The position numbers and the translations under genes are program-made. DNA of 64,000 nucleotides from Caenorhabditis elegans (Eukaryota > Nematoda > Chromadorea > Rhabditida > Rhabditidae): assembly GCF_000002985.6 (NCBI RefSeq), contig NC_003283.11, positions 20,275,501-20,339,500 on the forward strand. Reading direction: 5' to 3'. The notes below the pieces were generated by a model. It did not search any database. It had not been told where the DNA came from and worked only from the letters and a program-made list of their open reading frames with translations. Below, piece by piece: positions 54,647-64,000 of this stretch; the first letter of the stretch is position 1, and every line of letters starts with the position of its first letter.

Positions 54647-55345
54647 CTGAAAAAAAATGAGTATGAGCTTGCAGCTTCATCTGTAAAATTCCAGATTTGG
54701 TTTAAATTTAAAAAAATTGAAATGGTGCATTTTTCTAATTTTTTTTTGTTTCTTGGTAAATCTTCACCTAAAGTATTTTTGAAAAATACGAAGATTTGAA
54801 ATATTTGTATCAGAATTACAGCAAAAAAGGACCCTTCGTGGCGGGACCCAATTTGTTTATCTATAATTGTAATGGAATAGTGAACTGAAATAAATGTTTA
54901 AAAACTGAAATTTTCACCAAAAAAAATTAAAACTTGAATCTCTTCAAAAGTTCAAAAAATATCATTTTAAATTCCAAGTAAATATTCTTTGAAAAGTTGA
55001 AAATGGAGTTTTTTGCCAAAATTTGCCTGTAAAAATTGTTCGGAAAATAAAGTGAAGATTAAAATATAATTTAAAGCAAAAGTTTGTTGAAAATAAATTT
55101 TTGATTTACCGTTAGAAAAAGTTGAAAACTGAAAAGTTCGATTTCCCGCTGAATTTTTTAAATGAAAAATACAATTTTAATTTTCCGCTAAATTTTTGTG
55201 TTCCAAAAATTCAATTCAAGCCTAATATAAAAAATTATTTATTGACCCGAAAAACGCTCTGTAAAACATCAAATGACTATGCAAAGGACTAAAATATAAG
55301 ACCCGAGAGAGGAAAAATTCCAAAAAATGGTGAAAAACTCCAAAG

Positions 55346-58300
55346 CTAAAAAAACATGTAAATTGCCACAAAAATCGATAAAAACAGCGTCGGAGCCATT
55401 GAAGAATTACACAAATCGCCACCGCAACAGCAAATATATCCTAAATTCGGAATTGTATCACAAGTCTCTACGATTCGGTAGGTTTGACAGATGGACGAGA
55501 CACCAGTGCCATCGCAGTAGCGAACCTGGAAATATTGATTTTTAAAATGTAAATTTGATGATTTAAGGAACTTACGTTATTTGCAACGGAACTATTAGTT
55601 TTAAATTGAAAAAAGTACAAAATTCGAGCTCCGCGCAAAATTTGGCCCGAACACATTAGGGTCCCGGTGGCGCAGGGGGTAACAGAAATGACTTCCAGTC
55701 AGAAGGCCAAGGTTCGACCCCCAGCTAGGGTAAATCTTTTTTCTCTATTTAATTCAAATGTTTAACATATTTTCAGTACTAGTTAACCAGCTAGGGCAAA
55801 TAAATTTTTTCTCTACAGAGTTTTCCTGGGTTTAGTTTGTAAATGTCTTTTTTTTCTGTTATTTGAAACGGAAATATTAGTTTAAAGTTGGAATAAGTAC
55901 ACAATTCGTGTCCAGCGCAAAATTTGGCACCGATGTGACCCCGAACTCGCAACTTTCAGAAGAAAAAGCTCACGGTGGCCCAGTGGGTAACACAGGTAAA
56001 GCGCCACAGGTTAGTGGCAGCTTAATGGCAGGTTAAAAGCCGGCAGCAGGTTAGTGTCAGCTTAGTATCAGGCTAAAAGTCGCTGTCGGACTAAGAGCAG
56101 GTTAGTGTCAGCTTAATTATTTTCCGCTCACATTTTGAGAAAAGCGCGTCAGGTGAACGGCGAGTAAGTGTCAGGTGATGGGTCAGATGAGTGAAAATGG
56201 AAGTTTCAGAAACTGAGTGAAAGTTCATAAAAATGAGTTTTATGTTCATTCGTGTAAATTTCTGAAAAAATTATTTCCAGAAATACAGTTTCGGGGTTAC
56301 CACACGTCAGGCAAAGTTTTTCTGACTCCAAAAAAAAAAGTTTTTTCCAATTTTTTCCAAAACTGTTTTAATCTTGTAGAACACAAATGGTTTACTATTT
56401 TACATCAATATATATGCTCATATCACAATTTCTGGTGAAAACTTATGGTAAGTTTTCAAGAATGGGTCCATAAAACTTGTTGTCTCCGGTGGCCTATATC
56501 TCCGCGGAAAAAAATCCTACAAAAAAATGAATCACTAACAAGTTGCAGATAATAATCTAATCAACAACTTCTCAGTTGAAAACTTTTTGTCAAAAAAAAT
56601 TGTTGGCCGAGGTTTGGACATGAGAGTTTCAGGAAAATTTAAGCTTTCTGCCGCTTTTTTTCAAGCACTCTTAACTCGGCCAACAATTTTTTTGACAAAA
56701 AGTTTTCAACTGAGAAATTGTTGATTAGATCATTATCTGCAACTCGTCAGTGATTCATTTTTTAATTGGATTTTTTTCCGCAGAGTTATAGGCCACCGGA
56801 GACAAAAAGTTTTATGAGCCCATTCTTGAAAACTTACCATATTTTTTTTACCAGAAATCGTGTTCTGGGCATTTGAACGGCAGAAACGACATTTTTCAGT
56901 ACGATTTTATAAGTTTTCGGGAAAATTTCGAGAAGTAAAAAATTTCTGAAAATATTATTTCCAGAAATACAGTTTTGGGGTTACCGCACCGCGCCAGGCA
57001 AGTGTCCGGTTAGGAGCAGGCTAAGAGCCGGCAAATGCCTACTGACAGGTTACTGTCAGGCAAAGTTTTTTGACTGACACAAAATTAATGAAGGGATAAA
57101 AATGTTTTTATCGAACAATTTTCCTTTTTAAATCAACTCACTAGATATGGTTAGTGAGAAACAAAGACAAATTGACTTTCACGGTTTTTAAAATTTCATA
57201 CTTATGATGCGATTCCAAAACTCGAAATCATGTTTAAAATTATTTTTGAAAATTTGTTCAAACTTTTATCAAATAATATGTGGAAAAACGTAAAATTATG
57301 TGTTGAAACAATTTTTGTAGTTGAATAGAGAGATGTAGTTGAATCCTTACTCAATTACTCTAATTAATCTACATGCTATGCCAGTTCTTTGGTGCCATGA
57401 CCCTCGTCGGGCAAGCAAGATATCAAAAAATTATTAACTACAAACTTGTTAATTTTGTTATGGACCATGTTTTACGTTTAATAGTTTCTCGCCTTTCTTT
57501 GCAGAGTACCGAGATATCATCAGTCAAAATCAGGGATATTTGACTCGTAATTAGGTGCTCCTATCTGCTCAGATATCCGAGATGGCAAAAAGTTACAATG
57601 ATTAATTTGCCAATCACTTTATTCCTAACAACTTTCCACTTGACAAGTTTTTCATATTTCCGCTACCAACGGTGCTAGACCATTTTGGAAGTATTGACTT
57701 TCTATGAACAAGCCAAATTGAGTGTTGTATTTTTTTTGCCCAGGAGTGTGATTGAGCCATGAAAACTTTGGAAAATACTAAAATATACATTTTCCACACA
57801 TTCAAGCAGTATTCAGAACCATGTGGCTGCTAATGATGGATCCAAGGAATCGGGAATCGAGACGAGGCTTACACTAAGCCGAAATATTAAATAATATTTA
57901 TGTTTTTTTTTCCCTTTTTTCAGATTTATTTTTTCATTTTTCATGTTCAATAAATACAATTTTTGGCAATTTTCTCTTTTTGTATTAACATTTAAAAACA
58001 AAAAGCAGTATTCCCGGTATATATGGGCCTAATACGGAATCTAAAATAACCTGACACAAACCTGACGTTGACCTGTTGCCGGCCCGCGGCGGCTTAGTGT
58101 CAACTTGACAGCGGGTCGCGATTTCACCTGCCAGGTTGCCACTAACCTGACGCGCTTTACCTGTGAACACAGATGACTTCCAGTCAGAAGACCAGGGTTC
58201 GACCCCCAGATAAGGTAAAACATCTTGTCTGAATGTTTTTTTCAACTTAATCTATTTTTTAACCAGTTATATTTTTAAAACTTTAAAAAATAATTTTTTA

Positions 58301-59860
58301 AAGGTTTTTTCCGAACTTAAAAAATATTTTTTGTATTTAGATTCTTTCCAAACATTTTTCACAAATTCTCGTTGCCCTTGACTTTACTTTTTGAAATTGC
58401 GGGAAACCAAGCGAAAGTATGGATAATTGCCACGTCGCCGCGCAATTTTTTTCACCCTGCGGAACGTCTTCTAATTATCGAAAGAATATGAGGATATAGT
58501 TTTGGAAAAGTCCTTGAAATTTGTTAGAAAAAGGAAATTGTCACTTCATCCGTCATTTTGACGCGGATTAGGACGCAAAATGTCGATTTTTATATGATTT
58601 TCTCAGGGGACATAAAACACGAAATTCTTAAAAAATTTGATAGAAAGGACGTATAACTTTTTGAAACAAAAGTTAGCTAAAAATCTGGAAAATTGAAAAA
58701 TTTGCGAAAATTTCAGAAAGTTTTCTTTTAAAAAAAATGAGTTGAACGTGCGAATTTGAGCTTTAAAAAATTGTTTACCCTAGCTGGGGGTCGAACCCCG
58801 GCCTTCTGACTGAAAGTCATGTCTGTTACCCACTGAGCCACTGCGACCCTAATTTTTTTTCAGAAAAAAAAACGCGTCATAGGGTCAAATCGGTGCCAAA
58901 TTTTGCGCTGAACACGAAGTTTGTACATATTTCAACTTAAAACTAGGCTTTCCATCACACATAACAAAAAAAAACATACAATTTTCAATTTAACGCCAGG
59001 GAAACTCGGAAACCCGTATTTTTGAAGGTAACTAGTAATGAAAATAAGTTTAACATTTGAACTAAAAACAGACAAAATGATTTACCCTAGCTGGGGGTCG
59101 AACCCCGGCCTTCTGACTGAAAGTCATGTCTGTTACCCACTGAGCCACTGCGACCCTAATTTTTTTTCAGAAAAAAAAACGCGTCATGGGGGTCAAATCG
59201 GTGCCCAATTTTGCGCTGAACACGAATTTTGCACGTATTCCAACTTAAATCAAAGCTTTCCGTCACAAATAACAAAAAAAAACATACAATTTTCAATTTA
59301 ACGCCAGGGAAACTCGGAAACCCGTATTTTTGAAGGTAACTAGCAACGAAAATAAGTTTAACATTTGAACTAAAAACAGACAAAATGATTTACCCAAGCT
59401 GGGGGTCGAACTACGGTCTTCTGACTGGAAGTCATCTCTGTTACCCACTGAGCTACTGCGAACCAAATTTTTTTTTTTTTAAATTGAGTTTCCGCATCTA
59501 AATTTTTTGCTGAGCTCGAATTTTCTACTCATTTTGCTTGAAAGTTTAATTTTTCGCACTTTTTATACTATATACCCCTAAAATTCAAAACAAATTTTTC
59601 TATTTTGTGACTTTCAATGACCGAGGTAGGGGAAAACCATCAGCGCATAACTAATCTGCCGCCGAGGGGTGATTTGTTGTGAAAACATGCGGTTAAACCA
59701 ATAAAAACGGTCGTACCGTATCCAATCCGAGGGTTTGTTTGATACATGACATTGATGGGCAATTGATGACTTGGAGTTGTGAACCGGAATAACATTCGAT
59801 TGAGGTGGCACCACGTGGCAGGAGTAGGAAGGAGAAGAGGATGATGGGTAGGTAGTGCAT
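55346..59860 (-). CDS. Ly6/three-finger-like, probably GPI-anchored protein (two exons)
   Basis: Exons 59717-59860 and 55346-55525 (minus) join in phase 0 to 324 nt, 107 residues. TTTCCAG ends two bases before the ATG (trans-splice acceptor). A signal peptide (MHYLPIILFSFLLLPRGAT) is followed by a compact Cys-rich domain: ECYSG, NCPSMSC, YCDG, SICQT, ETCD and the terminal YICCCGGDLCN, the CC...DxCN ending that marks Ly6/uPAR-type three-finger proteins. A hydrophobic C-terminal tail (MAPTLFLSIFVAIYMFF) fits a GPI-attachment signal. Such proteins act at the cell surface as modulators of receptors; the partner is unknown. The 4.2-kb intron contains four tRNA-like repeat sites and a 2.2-kb transposon. 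Confidence 0.8.
55659..55733 (+). repeat. tRNA-like repeat (uninterrupted sister of the split copy)
   Basis: GGTGGCGCAGGGGG (A-box region) and GGTTCGACCCC (B box), with GACTTCCAGTC in the anticodon-arm position. The phrase GGGTAACAGAAATGACTTCC gives the uninterrupted form of the site where the 2.2-kb element inserted in a neighbouring copy. Confidence 0.55.
55991..58165. mobile_element. 2.2-kb non-coding TIR element
   Basis: Ends are CACAGGTAAAGCGCCACAGG and CCTGACGCGCTTTACCTGTG, inverted repeats that continue imperfectly (GTTAGTGGCA). AA flanks both sides. If the CACAG is instead taken as target, the duplication would be AACACAG. Subterminal regions repeat the phrases CAGGTTAGTGTCAGCTTA and GTCAGGCTAAAAG. 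No transposase frame exists, so it is non-autonomous. A long palindrome (about 56429-56858) is nested within. Confidence 0.7.
56429..56858. repeat. 430-bp palindrome nested in the TIR element
   Basis: TTTCTGGTGAAAACTTATGG and its imperfect complement form the outer ends. Arms share GTCTCCGGTGGCC / GGCCACCGGAGAC and GTTGGCCGAG / CTCGGCCAAC. The DNA on its two sides is itself a direct repeat of about 50 bp: TTATTTCCAGAAATACAGTT followed by GGGGTTACC, at 56270 and 56961. Confidence 0.65.
58775..58850 (-). repeat. tRNA-like repeat, tandem copy 1
   Basis: On the minus strand: TGGCTCAGTGGGTAACAG (A-box region), GACTTTCAGTC and GGTTCGACCCC (B box). It is the first of three copies in a tandem array with a period near 307 bp. 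Confidence 0.6.
59081..59157 (-). repeat. tRNA-like repeat, tandem copy 2
   Basis: Nearly identical to copy 1 over the tRNA-like part and over the following 120 bp (AAACGCGTCAT, GTCAAATCGGTGCC), which shows the whole ~307-bp unit was duplicated, not just the tRNA-like core. Confidence 0.6.
59390..59463 (-). repeat. tRNA-like repeat, tandem copy 3
   Basis: A more diverged copy (GTAGTTCGACCCC in place of GGGGTTCGACCCC, TAGCTCAGTGGG as A box). Period to copy 2 is 308 bp, measured on the shared phrase AACTAAAAACAGACAAAATG (59061 and 59369). Confidence 0.6.
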
Positions 59861-62800
59861 CGCTGGAAATATTGAAAAAAATTTTTTTAGGAAAGTTAGG
59901 AAAAATTTGGAGAAGAAAGGAGAAAAATTAAAAAAATCAGAAAAATAGTGATTTTGAGAATAACTTTTACAACTACCAATATTTTTCGAATACCTTATTT
60001 TTTAAGTTTTGGAAAATATCGATTTTCCATTGAGTTACAGCCAATTGAAATTGGTGGCCTAGAAATGCAAAACTAGGCCACGAACTTCAAATGACTGTAA
60101 CTTGGCTGAAAATTGGATTATTTAATAAATTTAAAACTAGCTAAACGTGTCAATTTGAGTTCTACACACAACAAACTCACACACAAAAAACCAAAATTTT
60201 GGCGAAAACAATCGATTTTTCATCATGTACTTTTTTAAAGTTGGTGGCCTAGCTTTGGGTTTCTAGGCCATCAACTTAAAATTTCTGCAGCTCGGTAAAA
60301 AATTCATATTTTCAAACTATTCAAAAAGGACGGGATCTAAAATTAAAATTTCTTCAAAATTCAAAAAAAAAATTCACAAGATTTTTGATTTCGGTGAAAA
60401 ATTAAAATTTTGAAAAAAATTCTTAAAAATTAAAAAAAAATTGTTTTGATATACCAAAAAATGATCAAACTTTTTTTCGACAGCTGCTGAAGCCTGGAGA
60501 ATCTCTCACTCCTGAAGTTGTTTACATAACACAAAAGTTGTGAGAATTGTGGCAAGAAAAAAAAAATGAATCGAATTTCAAACGTTATTTTCAAAATTTG
60601 TGAGAAAAAGATTTCGGGTTCAGATAGTAGAAAAAAAACATCTGAAAAAAATTCCGAAAAGTTTTCAAAAAAGTATTTCTTAGATTTTTTGTAAACCAAA
60701 TATAGCGCAGAAACCGTCAAGTGCGAAACTTTTCGCATTTTTCAAAAATATACATTTTCCATAAAGTTACATTTACTAGAAGCTGGTGGCCTAGAAATCC
60801 AAAAGTAGGCCACTAACTCCAAACTACTGTAACTCGGTGAAGAATCGGGTTTTAAAAAAAATTAGAAGTGGTTTTCGCAGTTTTTCACAGTTTTAAAAAT
60901 TCTGAAAAAAAAATTAAAAATTTTCAATTTTTAATTTGTTTTCAGATATTCGGGAAGAAAAAAATAGAAAAATATATTGCACGTACAGATAATTAATTTT
61001 TAAATTTTTAAAAATATCACTTTTCCACCAAGATCAACCTATTTTCGGTTGGTGGCCTAGAAACCCAAAACTAGGCCATCGCTCGAAAAGGATGTAACTC
61101 AATGGGAAATCAAAATTTTAGAAAATTCAAAAATATTAAAATTGCCGAAAAATTTTCTACAATTTGAATGGTTTTTTTTCGCAAAATAATATCGAAAAAA
61201 AACTTCCAAAATGTATGAAAAAAAAACTCAAAAAATTTTTTTTTTGTAAATTCTTTTAAAACGCTTCAGCATTTTAGGATTTCTCGGGGACAACTCCGCC
61301 CTTTTTCTCGAGTAGATAGAATAAAAAGATGGGGAGGGCATCACCAGAATAGAATACATAAGTAGGAAGAGGGGGGAGGGGGCACATAAAAGTTTAGGAG
61401 AAGAAGCCACCAGCCAAACAGGATCCCGAAGAACATGTTGGAAATTTTATAGAAATTGAAGAAGAGAAAACACTTGAAAAGTTTCGGATACTTTTACGGG
61501 CGACGGGAAGAAGTCATAATTTTATAGGAGGTGAAGTACCTACTAACTAGTATAGTACTATGGGCAATTAATTATTTAGTGAATTTTCTAGCGAATGTTG
61601 CTTTTTAGGGACCTCCGTGTATTTTTTCACAACGAGTTTTGGGATCTGAAATTGTTTTTTAAAAAATTTCAATATTTTTTTCAAAAAATTGTTTTACAAA
61701 ATTTTTTCACACAAACTTTTTTTTTTGAAATTTAAATTTTTAAGTATAAAATGCGGCAAATTTAATTCCTTTTTGAACTTCTCAAAAATATTGATTTTCC
61801 GCCGAGTAACGCCCATTTAAAGTTGGTGGCCTTAGGTTCCTAGGCCATCATCTTCAAATAAGTGTAATTTTACGGAAAGGAGACAATTTAAAGATACTTT
61901 TTTGCAAATTTTGTGTTTTAGAGATCCTCTGTGCACCTGTGAACAAAGTATGTAAGGAGTTAATGATTTTTTAAAAAACAGTTTTTTTTGAAATTATTTT
62001 AATCGTTGGAAATGCCAGTTTCAAAAAACGTAAAACTTCACAAATTTTCAAAAACAACAATTTTTCACAAGCCGGCTGTAATATGGTGGACAACGGACAA
62101 TAAAATTTGTGTAAAATACAAAAAGCATCACATAGAAGTTAATCTTCCGAAAGAAAATTGGTGATTAAAAAATGCAAATATTTTTTTATTAAAAAAATAA
62201 ATTTTCAAAAAAAAATTCTGAAAAAAACCTGGTTTCACCAAAAAACTTGCCATACTATAGGTAATAGCGTCGCAAATTCAAATTTTTTTGATTTTTTTGA
62301 AACTATAAATTTTCCACCAAGTAGCAACCATTTGAAGTTGTTGGCCTTAATTTGTATTTCTAGGCCACCAATTTCTAATGGTCATACTTCGGCTAGGAAT
62401 TTATATTTTTGAATTTTTTCTGATAAGTTGGGGTCGTTATTTAGAGTTTTATTTTTTAGAGCTAGTAGAAAGTTTCAAAAATATGAAAAAAAAATTGAAA
62501 TTTTCTACAAAATTGTTTTTGACTAAATCCATTTCAAAATCCCTTATTTTCCAAAACTTCATGAAAATAAAAACATTGTTCTGAAGAAAAATCCAAGTTC
62601 CATCCATAAAACTTCTCATAAAAATTTCTAGAAAAACCAAAGCAAAAACAGGAAGCCCAGCACAGCCGGCTGTATGCTCAGTTTCCGGTGATGCTCCGCG
62701 AGCTTAGCTCTCTAAAAGACATTAGTGTAAATGAAATAGGGAGGGTTATCCACAGAATGAGCACAAAGAGCCCACACCGAATAATAGGACAGATGCTTAT

Positions 62801-64000
62801 CTTGTTAGTGTTATGACACCTCTAGGAATTGGCTTTGGAGAGGTTTGTGAGGGTAGAAATAGGTGAAAAATAGTTTTAAAGTTAAGATAGTTCTTTTTGG
62901 TAGATTATAGAAATTTTTGAAAATTTATTTTTTCAAAAAAAATTGGTTAAACAAAAATTGATTTATTACACTAAATACTAAATTCCAAAAATTGCCGAAA
63001 AGCTAAAAATTCACAAAATCTGGAAGTTTTTTATTAATTTTTTTATTTCAAAATTTCAAACTTTTGTAACTTTGTCAATTTTTAAAACTTTCAGATGGAT
63101 TTAATTTTAAATTGCTGGAAACTCGTTAAACATAAAAATATAAACTTCATAAAATTTAGTAACTATTTTTTCAAACTTTTGTTAAATTTTTAAAAGTTCA
63201 AAAAATTTCAAAACTTCACAACCTCCCAATTTTGTCAATTTTTTAATTCTCGATTTGCAATACTTATAATTTTTTCAATTTACAGAATAATGCTCAAGTA
63301 ACTTATTCAATTTGATAAAACTAAAAAATGTCAACGTTTTAAAACAAAATTTTGGAAAAATAGAAAACTATTTTTCATAAATTTTTTTTCCCAAAATTTT
63401 TAATTTTTTCAAAAAATGTAAATATACTCTAAAACCTCACTAAAATCAAAAGTTTTAAGTCCACACTACACTTCGAAAAGGGGAGCTTCTTTGTGTGAAA
63501 GCTCAGGAAGTGAAGAAGGCTTCGGACCGGGCGGAAGTAGGGCGTAAATTGGTGGACAATAGGATGACAGATTGAAGTGACGAGAGAAGAAATGAAAAGA
63601 GTACCTCTTTTCATCATTCTTTTCAACAAAATGAGTGGATATACAGATGGTCGGGTGAACAGACGGGAGTACAATGGAATTTCGTACTTTTAGAATTTTT
63701 CGGGAAATGAAATTTTAGTAGCAAAAAATACTACGAAAAAATTAGCAAAAAATCTTTTAATTTCGTTGAAAAGGTTTGAGAAAATTGAAAATAGGAAAAA
63801 AAAATAACTTTTTGACGAAAATTGGGTCCCACCACGAAACCTTTCGAGGTACTGTAAGCTTAATTTTTTTGTTAGTTTGTTGTTTTAATAATGTAGAGCA
63901 TTAAATTTGTTAAATTTTCATAAAAATAAAATAAAATCTTTAAAACTGACTGAGTTATAAATTTTTGGAAAACATCAAAGTTTAAAAAAATTTCGAGACT
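59861..64000. other. 4.1-kb right-end region without a recognised gene
   Basis: Upstream of the Ly6-like gene. From 60050 to 62370 it carries many GGTGGCCTAG / CTAGGCCACC motifs. Three segments are non-repeat and more GC-balanced: about 61255-61640, 62640-62860 and 63470-63690. They show no exon with good splice sites and may be promoters, enhancers or non-coding exons. A CCACGAAA / TACTGTAA repeat lies near 63830. Confidence 0.45.

Larger units (their letters stand above)
55965..58216 (+). repeat. tRNA-like repeat split by a transposon
   Basis: The left part (GGTGGCCCAGTGGGTAA, ending 55990) and right part (AACACAGATGACTTCCAGTC with GGTTCGACCCCC, from 58166) join to one A-box/B-box unit when 55991-58165 and one AA are removed. 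Confidence 0.7.

Noticed and set aside
58775-59463. Functional tRNA genes
   Set aside because: A and B boxes are good but the seven bases before and after do not pair, and anticodon arms are irregular, so they are called tRNA-like repeats.
61228-61410. Minus-strand 60-codon frame, and a nearby ATG with hydrophobic codons near 61435
   Set aside because: No donor or acceptor fits and no continuation exon was found.

Overview
The window is nuclear DNA of a Caenorhabditis-type nematode. The AT-rich, gene-sparse background, introns of about 46-50 nt upwards ending in TTTCAG, 3' splice sites placed just upstream of start codons (trans-splicing style), TTAGGC telomere-like tracts and nematode-typical families (CTLD lectins, a WSN-domain receptor phosphatase, a Ly6-like protein) all agree. 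I could not fix the species. All CDS models were built by hand from reading frame, splice consensus and phase; their exon lengths sum to whole codons.

Layout. (1) 1-88: the last codons of a plus-strand gene. (2) 3.2-4.4 kb, minus: a small secreted Gln/Tyr-rich protein. (3) 6.0-13.9 kb, minus: a nine-exon ankyrin protein that looks like inversin/NPHP2. (4) 14.4-19.0 kb, minus: a C-type lectin whose last intron carries a 5'-truncated, frameshifted non-LTR retrotransposon in the opposite orientation. (5) 22.4-36.1 kb, plus: a membrane-anchored P-loop (sulfotransferase-like) gene; its fourth intron is split by a 10.4-kb LTR element. (6) 36.3-40.1 kb, plus: a CW/PAN plus CTLD lectin with palindromic MITEs in its introns. 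(7) 40.3-41.4 kb: a GGCAATTGCCG minisatellite inside hAT-like ends. (8) 42.3-48.5 kb, plus: a WSN-domain receptor tyrosine phosphatase with intact catalytic residues. (9) 50.2-52.6 kb, plus: a small secreted Cys-containing protein. (10) 54.1-54.6 kb, minus: two orphan exons. (11) 55.3-59.9 kb, minus: a Ly6/three-finger GPI-type protein whose single intron holds tRNA-like repeats and a 2.2-kb TIR element inserted exactly into one of them. (12) 59.9-64 kb: no gene seen.

The most unusual object is the LTR element at 24213-34635. It has apparently identical 529-bp LTRs and a CATAG target duplication. It carries three spliced genes, two of them with zinc-knuckle-like cysteine clusters, and no recognisable protease, reverse transcriptase, RNase H or integrase. 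It also holds three nucleotide-level signals I cannot match to anything known: nine double-hairpin modules with compensatory stems in the 5' leader, five related hairpins with changing closing stems in the 3' region, and 21 copies of GCTGCCC spread over untranslated regions and all three codon phases. Together these suggest a recently active, trans-mobilised element with its own RNA-recognition code.

Much of the remaining non-coding DNA is made of short dispersed families: CCCACCACGAAAA with its TACTGTAG partner, GACCCCCATATTG, GGTGGCCTAG inverted pairs, and A-box/B-box tRNA-like repeats.
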